Shown one piece after another: positions 1-6,811 of a stretch of DNA of 12,040 bases; position 1 is the stretch's first letter; each line of letters starts with the position of its first letter. Origin of the DNA: an uncultured Prevotella sp. (GTDB lineage: Bacteria; Bacteroidota; Bacteroidia; Bacteroidales; Bacteroidaceae); the NCBI GenBank assembly GCA_927910885.1, contig CAKMOD010000128.1, forward strand, positions 1-12,040, in the 5' to 3' direction. The notes beneath the pieces are model-generated. The model was not told where the DNA came from and ran no database searches. It saw only the letters and a program-made list of their open reading frames with translations. The translations under genes and the position numbers were made by a program.

Positions 1-15
1 GTTAAACCTCTAAAG

Positions 16-52
16 GGCACCTTTTGCAAGTCAATTAGGCGTCTTTTAGAAG
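16..52. repeat. imperfect 22-nt-period direct repeat
   Basis: GGCACCTTTTGCAAG (16-30) and GGCGTCTTTTAGAAG (38-52) match at 11 of 15 positions and are offset by 22 nt. The core is GGC..CTTTT..AAG. From memory, similar GGC..CTTTT strings recur between Prevotella genes, but that is recollection and cannot be checked here. No coding content is apparent. The element may continue left of the window. Confidence 0.35.
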
Positions 53-164
53 CCAAAAGAGCATATTTAAAAAACAAGGTTATGAAAAATTACAACAAAA
101 CCGACTTTTATTATCTTTCTATAGGATAACAATCGGAGTAGAAACGCTAAAAAACAAGAAGCAA

Positions 165-287
165 AAAGAGACTATATCAAAAATGTAGAAACACATGATT
201 TGTGTATCTATCAGTAGCACTTTATTTGGAAGCATAAGTTTGCCTTCCCAACAAAAGCTCTGACTACATTTTTGAAATAGTCTCTTT
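165..287. repeat. 123-bp element with 24-bp terminal inverted repeats
   Basis: The left arm 165-188 and the right arm 264-287 are reverse complements at 23 of 24 positions; the one mismatch is in the middle of the arm. The 75-bp interior contains a smaller hairpin, ACACA (191-195) with TGTGT (201-205). On the minus strand the closing arm runs straight into TTTTT (complement of 163-167), so transcripts leaving yebC could form a long stem followed by a U run, which would act as a terminator. The size and terminal repeats also fit a small non-autonomous mobile element. I see no obvious target-site duplication and no transposase. The inverted repeat is plainly visible; its function is inferred. 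Confidence 0.6.
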
Positions 288-343
288 CTATTTTCTTAAA
301 ACCAATTACACCTTATTATATATAGGTGCGGCGGAGGACATGA

Positions 344-1075
344 TTATTCCTCAGCAGGCTTCATGTTTGTATAAACATTCTGCACGTCGTCGAAATCCTC
401 CAAACGCTCAACCATCTTATCGATAGTCTCACGCTCTTCAGGAGTTACGTCCTTCAAGTCGTTAGGAATACGAGTGAACTCAGCAGAAGTAATCTCGAAG
501 CCATTGTCCTCTAAGTGTTTCTGAATCTCACCGAAGCTTGTTGGCTCACCATAGATAGTGATCTCGTTCTCTTCCTCATCCTCATCGAATTCGTCCTCAA
601 CACCATAGTCAATCAAGTCGAGAATCAACTCTTCCATATCTAAGCCGTCCTTCTTTTTAAAAGTGAAGACCGCCTTATGATCAAAAAGGAAGCTAAGAGA
701 ACCCTGTGTGCCAAGGTTACCATTGAACTTATTGAAGATTGAACGAACATCACCTACAGTACGTGTAGTGTTATCGGTCAATGTTTCAACAAACACAGCA
801 ATTCCGTGAGGACCATAACCCTCGTATGTTACCTCCTTGTAGTCGCTGGTATCTTTACCCATTGCGTTCTTAATAGCGCGCTGGATATTGTCCTTCGGCA
901 TGTTCTCACGCTTACATGTTGCTATAATCGCACGAAGGCGTGGGTTGTTCTCAGGCTCAGGACCACCTGCCTTAACAGCAATAGCGATTTCTTTACCTAA
1001 CTTTGTGAACGTACGGGCCATGTGACCCCATCTCTTGAGCTTACTTGCTTTGCGATATTCAAATGCTCTACCCAT
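344..1075 (-). CDS. yebC: YebC/PmpR/TACO1 family protein
   Basis: A 243-residue protein with the full YebC family layout. The N-terminus MGRAFEYRKASKLKRWGHMA is the typical helical start of this family in Bacteroidota. It is followed by AGGPEPENNPRLR (36-48), the conserved TLTDNTTRT (98-106) and NLGTQGSLSF (120-129). An acidic run, DEFDEDEEENE, lies at 161-171. Family members were first described as DNA-binding regulators (PmpR). Mitochondrial TACO1 and more recent bacterial work point instead to a role in translation on the ribosome, including difficult proline-rich stretches. The start lies only 12 nt after the pheT stop, with no promoter between, so the two are almost certainly co-transcribed; partnership with a tRNA synthetase subunit fits a translation role. 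Length and motifs are normal and no defect is seen. Confidence 0.95.
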   Translation of the reverse strand: MGRAFEYRKASKLKRWGHMARTFTKLGKEIAIAVKAGGPEPENNPRLRAIIATCKRENMPKDNIQRAIKNAMGKDTSDYKEVTYEGYGPHGIAVFVETLTDNTTRTVGDVRSIFNKFNGNLGTQGSLSFLFDHKAVFTFKKKDGLDMEELILDLIDYGVEDEFDEDEEENEITIYGEPTSFGEIQKHLEDNGFEITSAEFTRIPNDLKDVTPEERETIDKMVERLEDFDDVQNVYTNMKPAEE

Positions 1076-1087
1076 TGGAATTGTTTG

Positions 1088-3556
1088 TTAACGGAGTTCT
1101 GCTCCGAGTTTATTTGTTAAATTCTTAATTAATTTCTGCATAATGGCATCAATTGCCTTGTCGTTGAGTGTCTTAGTCTCGTCCTGAAGAATGAAGTTAA
1201 CTGCATAGCTCTTCTTGCCCTCAGGAAGATTCTTACCCTGATAAACATCGAAGAGTTCAACACGCTTCAAGAGTTTCTTATCTGTCTGACGAGCAATCTC
1301 CTCAATCTGTGCAAACTCGACATTATTGTCAACCAACAGCGCAAGGTCACGGCTTACAGCAGGATACTTAGATATCTCTTGGAACTGAAGTTTGTTCTTA
1401 CGAATAGCCTTCATCAGTCCAGCCCAATCCAACTCTGCATAATAAACCTTCTGATCAATATCGAAACTCTTCAAAAGTTTGTGGCTGAGAATACCCATCT
1501 CAACAACTACCTTACCTGCACGTGTCTTCAGAGCAATCGCCTTATCAAAAGCATTGTTGTCAGACTTTTCGCTAACAAGCAAGCCCTGTCCAATACCGAT
1601 ACGACGAAGAATATTCTCTACGTATGCCTTCAGTTCATAGAATGTACTATCCTCATCAGGATGTGCCCATGAACCTTGTACACGCTTACCTGTCACCCAC
1701 AATGCCATGTGATAATCCTGACTATAAGCCTTAACAGGACTTTCCTCTGACCATTTCTCCTTATTGAACTTATAGACATTACCTACCTCAAAGAAGCGGA
1801 GGTTCTGTGCCTTACGGTTTACATTACGTACAATACTCTCCAAACCACCAAAGAGAAGGGTCTGACGCATCACACCCAAGTCTGCTGAAAGTGGATTCAT
1901 CACCTTCACAGTCTCCTCCCAAGGATAAGCATTAAAGCCTGTCTCCTCATAGTAAGAACTCTTTGTGAGAGAGTTATTCATAATCTCTGAGAAGCCAGCA
2001 CCTACTAACTGCTCACCGATAATGTTTTCACGATGATAGTTCTTGTCTGCCTCTTCAGCAATTGTCAACGAAGACTTCAACTCTGTAGGAATTTCTACAT
2101 TATTATATCCATAGATACGAAGAATGTCTTCTACAACATCACAAGGACGCTGTACATCGACACGATAAGGAGGAACGAGGAGGTTGAGCCCCTCTGCATC
2201 TTCCTTTTCGACCTTCATTTCAAGGCTCTCAACAATACGCTTAATCGTCTCATTACCGAGCTTCTTACCAATAAGACGATCGCAATACTCGTAGTTCAGA
2301 CGAACTGGAAAGCCCTCCATCTTAGTTGGATACTCGTCACGAATCTCCATACTTACCTTACCGCCAGCCAATTCCTTACAAAGGATTGCAGCCTGCTTCA
2401 GCGCATAGATGACACCATTTGGATCAATACCACGCTCAAAACGGAAGCTGGCATCAGTTGAAAGACCATGACGACGAGCACTCTTACGAATCCATGTTGG
2501 ATGGAAGTAAGCACTCTCCAAAACTACGTTTCTTGTCGTTTCGTAAGTTCCACTACCCTTTCCACCGAAGACACCTGCTATACACATAGGGTCTTCCTCA
2601 TTGCAGATTGCAAGATCATGCTCACCAAGTGTATGCTCTTCACCATCCAAAGTAACGAACTTCTTACCCTCATTCTTATCTTTAACGATGATATGGTGCC
2701 CCTTAACCATGTCTGCATCAAAACAGTGCATAGGCTGGCCGTAAGCCATCATGATATAGTTGGTAATATCAACGATATTGTTAATTGGTCGTAAACCGAT
2801 AATATTCAGTTTATCCTTCAACCATTGTGGACTTTCCTTTACCTCACAATCAGTAATGCTCAAACAAGCATAACGACGGCAAGCATCAGTGTTCTCAATT
2901 GTCACATCAATAGGAAGGTCATGATTGTCAACCGTGAAAGCATCACAAGATGGGCGATGCAATGAAGTCTCATAACCATTCTGTGTCAACCATGCATAGA
3001 GGTCGCGAGCTACACCATAATGGCTTAACGCATCTGCACGGTTAGCAGTGATATCTATTTCAATCAACCAGTCACTGTCTAATTGGTAATACTCTGATGC
3101 AGGCTGACCGACTGGTGCATCCTCTGGCAACACAATGATACCATCATGACCAGTGCCAACACCAATCTCATCCTCGGCACAAATCATACCAAGACTTTCT
3201 ACACCACGCAGTTTGCTTCTCTTGATAGTAAACTCATTATCGCCATCATAGAGTACACAACCTAAATCAGCAACGATTACCTTCTGTCCTGCTGCAACAT
3301 TTGGTGCGCCACATACAATCTGCTGTGGTTCTCCCTTGCCAAGGTCAACGGTTGTTACGTGAAGGTGGTCAGAGTTTGGGTGCGCCTCGCAAGTAAGCAC
3401 CTTACCAACATATAAACCCTTTAATCCACCACGTACCGTTTCAACCTCGTCAAGTGAGCCTACCTCCAAACCTATGGAAGTGAGCGCAACTGCAATCTCT
3501 TCTGGACTAAGATTGAAATCAACGTATTCCTTTAGCCATTTGTATGAAATCTTCAT
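1088..3556 (-). CDS. pheT: phenylalanine--tRNA ligase beta subunit
   Basis: The 822-residue cytoplasmic beta subunit of the alpha2-beta2 enzyme that charges tRNA-Phe. The catalytic alpha subunit (pheS) is not in the window. MKISYKWLKEYVDF is the standard family start. An in-frame ATG 11 codons upstream (3589) is rejected because it lies at or upstream of the transcription start expected from the promoter at 3591-3621. Visible parts are: the EMAP/OB-fold tRNA-binding domain at about 39-150 (HPNSDHL at 59-65, VCGAPN at 81-86, GVESLGMICAEDE at 118-130); the B3/4 editing region in roughly residues 210-390 (RPINNIVDITNYIM); the B5 region with RVDVQRPCDVVEDILRIYGY; and the C-terminal FDX-ACB anticodon-binding domain beginning near ISKYPAVSRDLALLVD. 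Length is normal for the bacterial subunit. It is the first gene of a two-gene operon with yebC. Confidence 0.97.
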   Translation of the reverse strand: MKISYKWLKEYVDFNLSPEEIAVALTSIGLEVGSLDEVETVRGGLKGLYVGKVLTCEAHPNSDHLHVTTVDLGKGEPQQIVCGAPNVAAGQKVIVADLGCVLYDGDNEFTIKRSKLRGVESLGMICAEDEIGVGTGHDGIIVLPEDAPVGQPASEYYQLDSDWLIEIDITANRADALSHYGVARDLYAWLTQNGYETSLHRPSCDAFTVDNHDLPIDVTIENTDACRRYACLSITDCEVKESPQWLKDKLNIIGLRPINNIVDITNYIMMAYGQPMHCFDADMVKGHHIIVKDKNEGKKFVTLDGEEHTLGEHDLAICNEEDPMCIAGVFGGKGSGTYETTRNVVLESAYFHPTWIRKSARRHGLSTDASFRFERGIDPNGVIYALKQAAILCKELAGGKVSMEIRDEYPTKMEGFPVRLNYEYCDRLIGKKLGNETIKRIVESLEMKVEKEDAEGLNLLVPPYRVDVQRPCDVVEDILRIYGYNNVEIPTELKSSLTIAEEADKNYHRENIIGEQLVGAGFSEIMNNSLTKSSYYEETGFNAYPWEETVKVMNPLSADLGVMRQTLLFGGLESIVRNVNRKAQNLRFFEVGNVYKFNKEKWSEESPVKAYSQDYHMALWVTGKRVQGSWAHPDEDSTFYELKAYVENILRRIGIGQGLLVSEKSDNNAFDKAIALKTRAGKVVVEMGILSHKLLKSFDIDQKVYYAELDWAGLMKAIRKNKLQFQEISKYPAVSRDLALLVDNNVEFAQIEEIARQTDKKLLKRVELFDVYQGKNLPEGKKSYAVNFILQDETKTLNDKAIDAIMQKLIKNLTNKLGAELR

Positions 3557-3590
3557 TATATAGTTATATTGTTTGTTCTCAAAATACATG

Positions 3591-3621
3591 CAAATTTACG
3601 AAAAAACTCAGATATAGCAAA
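3591..3621 (-). promoter_or_regulatory. promoter of pheT-yebC
   Basis: On the minus strand, TTTG (3621-3618) is followed after exactly 19 nt by TAAATTTG (3598-3591). This matches the Bacteroidota housekeeping promoter (TTTG, 19-21 nt, TAnnTTTG). Transcription would begin near 3584, leaving a leader of under 30 nt before the pheT start at 3556. That is too short for a riboswitch, T-box or attenuator. Confidence 0.8.
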
Positions 3622-3814
3622 AGGATAAAAGAAAAAAGCCGTTGCATACGAAGAAAGTCGTTATTTCTACAATCATAATGAGGAAAAAGCAGAGTGCTTT
3701 TAATAGCATAAAACGATGTTTTAATTCCTTTACCCTATTGGTTTTATCAATAAAAACATGAGAGATGTGCCGTCTAAAATCTTTATTTAAACTTAAAGGA
3801 ACAAAACTGTAATA
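3622..3814. other. gene-free DNA between divergent promoters
   Basis: This is the centre of the 331-nt gap between the divergent pheT and metallopeptidase genes. No reading frame here looks like a gene; the long minus-strand frame across it is the antisense of the metallopeptidase N-terminus running into AT-rich spacer. The one local structure I see is a perfect small hairpin, AAAAGCA-GAG-TGCTTTT (3685-3701). It could be an operator or a remnant terminator, or may be chance. Confidence 0.55.
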
Positions 3815-3846
3815 CTTGCAAATATCAAGATAATACCTTACCTTTG
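3815..3846 (+). promoter_or_regulatory. promoter of the zinc metallopeptidase gene
   Basis: CTTG (3815-3818), a 20-nt spacer, then TACCTTTG (3839-3846) fit the Bacteroidota promoter consensus. Transcription would start around 3853, about 35 nt before the ATG at 3888. The leader is AT-rich without a Shine-Dalgarno sequence, which is usual in this phylum. Confidence 0.7.
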
Positions 3847-3887
3847 TCGACACAGAATAATTAAGCTTTAAAAACAAAGAAAACAAT

Positions 3888-4772
3888 ATGAGACTTACAG
3901 GACGTAGAGAAAGTAATAATGTAGAAGACCGTCGTGGCATGGGTACTGGTACAAAGGCTGGTATCGGTGGTATTGGAGGTATTATTATCATTGCTCTTAT
4001 TACCTTTATGAGCGGTGGAAACCTGGGGGATGTGGTAAACAATGTCGTACAAACACAGATGCAGGGGCAGACAGAAGTACAGACAGGTGGCCAACAACAT
4101 CAGTTCACCGAGGAAGAAGAGAAGCTTGCCGACTTTTCAAAGCAGATTCTTGCAGGTACAGAAGATGTATGGACGGAACAGTTTCAACTGCATGGCATGA
4201 GATACCAATACCCTACTCTTGTTCTCTTCACAGGTGCTGTACAAACGGCTTGTGGTAATGGCTCTGCTGCTATGGGTCCATTCTATTGCTCTGCTGACCA
4301 ACGTCTTTACCTTGACTTGAGTTTCTTCACTGGCATGCGTAAGGACTTAGGAATACAAGCAAAGGGCGACCTTGATTTTGCTTATGCTTACGTGATTGCG
4401 CATGAAGTAGGTCATCATGTAGAATATCTCCGTGGTATTCTTGGCAAATGTCATGCAAAGATGGCACGTGTAAGTAAGGAAGAGGCAAACAAACTAAGCG
4501 TAAAATTAGAACTCCTTGCCGATTACTATGCTGGCTGTTGGGCGCATTATGACAATGAAAAGTTCCAGAGCCTTACTGATGGCGACCTTGAAGAGGCGAT
4601 TGATTGTGCGGAGAAAATCGGTGATAACTATTTGCAAAAGAAAGCACGTGGCTATGCACAGCCAGAGACCTTCACACATGGTACTTCCGAACAGCGTATG
4701 TACTGGCTGAAGAAAGGTATCGAAACTGGTGATTGGAATACAACAACCTTTGCACCAGGGGATTTAGACTAA
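3888..4772 (+). CDS. neutral zinc metallopeptidase, YpfJ family
   Basis: A 294-residue membrane-anchored putative metalloprotease of the Zn_peptidase family (PF04228; E. coli YpfJ type). The start MRLTGRRESNNVEDRRGMG is the characteristic family N-terminus. A glycine- and isoleucine-rich hydrophobic segment at about 24-42 should be a single membrane anchor. A variable Q/T/G-rich linker follows, then the catalytic domain outside the membrane. The zinc site is HEVGHH at 172-177 (HExxH: His172, Glu173, His176), and ELLADYYAG at 208-216 is the likely site of the third metal ligand. Family features ACGNGSAAMGPFYC and the late GTSEQRMYWLKKG are intact. The physiological substrate of this family is not known. 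The gene stands alone, divergent from pheT and convergent with the dehydrogenase gene. Confidence 0.93.
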   Translation: MRLTGRRESNNVEDRRGMGTGTKAGIGGIGGIIIIALITFMSGGNLGDVVNNVVQTQMQGQTEVQTGGQQHQFTEEEEKLADFSKQILAGTEDVWTEQFQLHGMRYQYPTLVLFTGAVQTACGNGSAAMGPFYCSADQRLYLDLSFFTGMRKDLGIQAKGDLDFAYAYVIAHEVGHHVEYLRGILGKCHAKMARVSKEEANKLSVKLELLADYYAGCWAHYDNEKFQSLTDGDLEEAIDCAEKIGDNYLQKKARGYAQPETFTHGTSEQRMYWLKKGIETGDWNTTTFAPGDLD

Positions 4773-4797
4773 AGAAGTCAAACCAGTTTGTCGTTAC

Positions 4798-4860
4798 CTA
4801 AAAGTATATTTATAACATGGCAAGTTACTCTTCCCAGCTACCCCTATAGAATACTTTTAG
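4798..4860. repeat. 10-bp inverted repeat after the metallopeptidase
   Basis: CTAAAAGTAT (4798-4807) and ATACTTTTAG (4851-4860) are perfect reverse complements enclosing 43 nt. The repeat begins 25 nt after the metallopeptidase stop. It could fold into a long-loop hairpin in the 3' untranslated region. No U run follows, so a classic intrinsic terminator is not supported. Confidence 0.4.
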
Positions 4861-4904
4861 AAACAAAGTGACCATAGATTACAATTTATCTTCATGATAA
4901 AAAA

Positions 4905-4971
4905 GAATTACTTTCACGAAAAGAAATATTTTTTTCACGTAAATAAATATTTCTTTTCGTGAAAGTAATTC
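4905..4971. repeat. intergenic palindromic element, copy 1
   Basis: The left arm 4905-4930 and the right arm 4946-4971 are perfect 26-bp reverse complements around a 15-nt loop (4931-4945, TTTTTCACGTAAATA). The arm core is TTTCACGAAAAGAAATATT. A related copy at 11961 onward has the same arm (25 of 26 identical). Its loop matches the reverse complement of this loop at 14 of 15 positions, so the two copies are in opposite orientation. Position between convergent genes suits a bidirectional terminator. The shared loop and arms suggest a dispersed repeat family (REP- or MITE-like). No transposase is present. Confidence 0.75.
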
Positions 4972-5082
4972 GATTAGAATAGTTTATAAAAGTAGAAAAA
5001 GATACTATGAGAACTCTAATACTTTCTCTATCAAACTATAAATAAAGCCTATTCTACTTCTTACTATCAGAAGCAAATGAGC

Positions 5083-6657
5083 TTACAATTGCTGGAGATA
5101 AGCCGAAACCATTTCTGCACAACGCTCTCCATCAATGCCCGCACTGACAATTCCACCTGCATAACCAGCACCTTCTGCACAAGGGAAAAGACCCTCAAGG
5201 CGGACATGCATGAGGCGTTCTTTATCACGAAGAATACGTACAGGCGAACTGGTACGAGTCTCGGAAGCTATCATAACCGCTTCATTCGTAAGGAAACCAT
5301 GTGCTTGTCTACCAAAAGTTTTGAAGGCTTCTTGGAGTCGTTTTGTGACAAAAGATGGCATCCAGAAATGCAGTGGACTGGAAATAAGTCCTGGTGCATA
5401 GCTCGATTTAGGAAGATCATACGACAAGCGGTTATTTACAAAGTCAGCCATACGCTGCGCAGGAGCTGTCTGTTTGCGGTTTCCCTGCTGCCATGTGTCT
5501 CGCTCTAACTGTTCCTGATAACGCAAGATACGCAACACATCATTGCCTTCTACATCCTCTGGATTCAGCTGCACAACCATACCCGAGTTCGACCATTGCG
5601 TTCCACGATTGGCAGGGCTCATGCCATTGGTTACAGTCTGTTCAGGACCTGTAGCTGAAGGAATCACAAAACCACCAGGACACATACAGAAAGAGTAAAC
5701 GCCACGACCCTGTGCTTGTGTCACAAAAGAGTACTCTGCTGTAGGAAGATATTTACCCTTCCGTTTTTTATTATGGTACTGTATTTGGTCTATCAAGTGA
5801 GAAGGATGCTCCAATCGTACACCGACAGCAATTCCTTTTGCTTCCATCTCAATCCCAGCCTCAGCAAGATAACGATAGACATCACGTGCTGAATGACCCG
5901 TTGCAAGGACAACAGGACCATGAAACTCATGCTTCACACTAATGGCTCCACCATTATCAACAGCCTCAACACCAACAACCTTATCGCCATCGAGAATCAA
6001 AGAGGTCATCTTTGTTTGGAAATGAACCTCACCGCCACACTCAAGTATTGTGTTACGCATATTCTCTATCACACGTGGAAGTTTATCTGTACCAATATGT
6101 GGGTGAGCATCTGCGAGAATAGATGGTGATGCTCCATGCTGACAAAAGACATTTAGAATCTTATCTACAGGTCCACGCTTCTTACTTCGCGTATAAAGTT
6201 TTCCATCTGAATAAGCTCCAGCACCACCTTCACCAAAGCAGTAATTTGACTCAGGATCAACCTCCTGCGTCTTCGAGATTAAAGCCATGTCGAGTTTGCG
6301 ATCGCGTACATTCTTTCCTCGTTCAAGAACGATTGGGCGCAAACCTAACTCTATCAGTTTCAAAGAAGAGAATAGACCAGCAGGTCCTGCACCCACCACA
6401 ATGACCGAAGGGCGACTGCTTACATCTTGGTATTCAGTCTTAACATAAGGGTCGTCTTGTGGAAACTCGTTAATATAAACGCGAATTTTTAGATTAACAT
6501 ATATGTCGCGATGACGTGCGTCAATAGAACGCTTCAATACCCGAACACGATAAATTGTACGCTCGTCCAGCCCCTTTTCTTTAGAAAGGTATGCCTTCAT
6601 GTTGTTTTCGTTATAGGCAACTTGAGGCAGAACACGTAACTGATATTCCTCTGTCAT
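5083..6657 (-). CDS. FAD-dependent dehydrogenase, COG2509 type
   Basis: A 524-residue cytoplasmic flavoprotein of the uncharacterised NAD(P)/FAD-dependent dehydrogenase group. It starts with a family-specific N-terminal domain of about 80 residues. The Rossmann dinucleotide site then follows: VIVVGAGPAGLFSSL, with GAGPAG at 89-94 and the acidic end of the second strand in VLERG. Next come the family hallmark FGEGGAGAYSDGKL (141-154), ATGHSARD, and the C-terminal flavin-contact segment EGAGYAGGIVSAGIDG. The start MTEEYQLRVL at 6657 is chosen over an in-frame ATG at 6687 because the -7 box at 6685-6692 would place the upstream codon before the transcript start. The true substrate is unknown for this family. 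It is divergent from thrA, which gives no functional link. Sequence is intact and of normal length. Confidence 0.9.
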   Translation of the reverse strand: MTEEYQLRVLPQVAYNENNMKAYLSKEKGLDERTIYRVRVLKRSIDARHRDIYVNLKIRVYINEFPQDDPYVKTEYQDVSSRPSVIVVGAGPAGLFSSLKLIELGLRPIVLERGKNVRDRKLDMALISKTQEVDPESNYCFGEGGAGAYSDGKLYTRSKKRGPVDKILNVFCQHGASPSILADAHPHIGTDKLPRVIENMRNTILECGGEVHFQTKMTSLILDGDKVVGVEAVDNGGAISVKHEFHGPVVLATGHSARDVYRYLAEAGIEMEAKGIAVGVRLEHPSHLIDQIQYHNKKRKGKYLPTAEYSFVTQAQGRGVYSFCMCPGGFVIPSATGPEQTVTNGMSPANRGTQWSNSGMVVQLNPEDVEGNDVLRILRYQEQLERDTWQQGNRKQTAPAQRMADFVNNRLSYDLPKSSYAPGLISSPLHFWMPSFVTKRLQEAFKTFGRQAHGFLTNEAVMIASETRTSSPVRILRDKERLMHVRLEGLFPCAEGAGYAGGIVSAGIDGERCAEMVSAYLQQL

Positions 6658-6684
6658 ATATAGTATAACTTCTTCTTTTTGCCA

Positions 6685-6692
6685 CAAATTTA
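6685..6692 (-). promoter_or_regulatory. -7 box for the FAD dehydrogenase
   Basis: Minus-strand TAAATTTG followed by TGGC (6692-6685 and onward) matches the TAnnTTTG -7 element. No good TTTG or TTG is found at the usual 19-21 nt upstream, so this promoter looks weaker than the others in the window or needs an activator. Expected transcription start is near 6678, about 20 nt ahead of the chosen ATG. Confidence 0.5.
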
Positions 6693-6713
6693 CTCAAATA
6701 TATCGAGAAAATC

Positions 6714-6745
6714 GTTGGCTATTGCAATAATTCTTATTATTTTTG
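6714..6745 (+). promoter_or_regulatory. promoter of thrA
   Basis: GTTG (6714-6717), a 20-nt spacer and TATTTTTG (6738-6745) fit the Bacteroidota promoter. It lies back to back with the dehydrogenase -7 box. Transcription should begin near 6752, giving a leader of about 60 nt that starts with the hairpin at 6754-6788. Confidence 0.7.
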
Positions 6746-6753
6746 TGGCTAAG

Positions 6754-6788
6754 TTTGACACTTCCCCCATTGTAAAGGGGATGTCAAA
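6754..6788 (+). promoter_or_regulatory. stem-loop at the 5' end of the thrA leader
   Basis: TTTGACA (6754-6760) pairs with TGTCAAA (6782-6788). Inside, CCCC (6764-6767) can pair with GGGG (6777-6780) around a loop rich in A and T, with small bulges between the two helices. It begins almost at the predicted first transcribed base and ends 23 nt before the thrA ATG. No U run follows, so it is not an intrinsic terminator. It may stabilise the mRNA or bind a regulator. No threonine- or isoleucine-rich leader peptide is encoded. Confidence 0.45.
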
Positions 6789-6811
6789 TAATAACAAATT
6801 AAATATCAGGA

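Larger units (their letters stand above)
1..343. other. gene-free region downstream of yebC
   Basis: No convincing gene lies here. The stretch is AT-rich and holds two structured pieces, described in their own entries: an imperfect direct repeat at 16-52 and a 24-bp inverted repeat spanning 165-287. The only short minus-strand frame with an ATG (235 down to 119, 38 codons) lies mostly inside the inverted-repeat element and has no recognisable protein character. The region is the 3' side of the pheT-yebC transcript. Confidence 0.6.
4773..5082. other. gene-free gap between convergent genes
   Basis: No gene is seen in these 310 nt. The gap separates the 3' ends of the metallopeptidase (+) and the dehydrogenase (-) and is unusually rich in inverted repeats: 4798-4860 and 4905-4971, each listed separately, and a third weaker pair, TAGAATAG (4975-4982) with CTATTCTA (5049-5056). 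These may terminate transcription from both sides. Confidence 0.6.

Noticed and set aside
119..235. 38-codon minus-strand frame starting MLPNKVLL
   Set aside because: It lies mostly within the inverted-repeat element, has no recognised domain, and shows the Phe/Leu/Ile-rich composition expected from AT-rich non-coding DNA.
3557..3589. Upstream ATG as the pheT start
   Set aside because: The promoter -7 box at 3591-3598 places this codon at or before the transcription start, and the family start MKISYKWL fits at 3556.
3608..4042. Minus-strand 144-residue frame with a proline/isoleucine-rich start
   Set aside because: Its first part is the antisense of the Gly/Ile-rich N-terminus of the metallopeptidase and the rest is AT-rich spacer, so it is a shadow frame.
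4905..5056. CRISPR array or tRNA among the repeats
   Set aside because: The repeats are inverted arms rather than evenly spaced direct repeats with unique spacers, and no cloverleaf or CCA-type end is visible.
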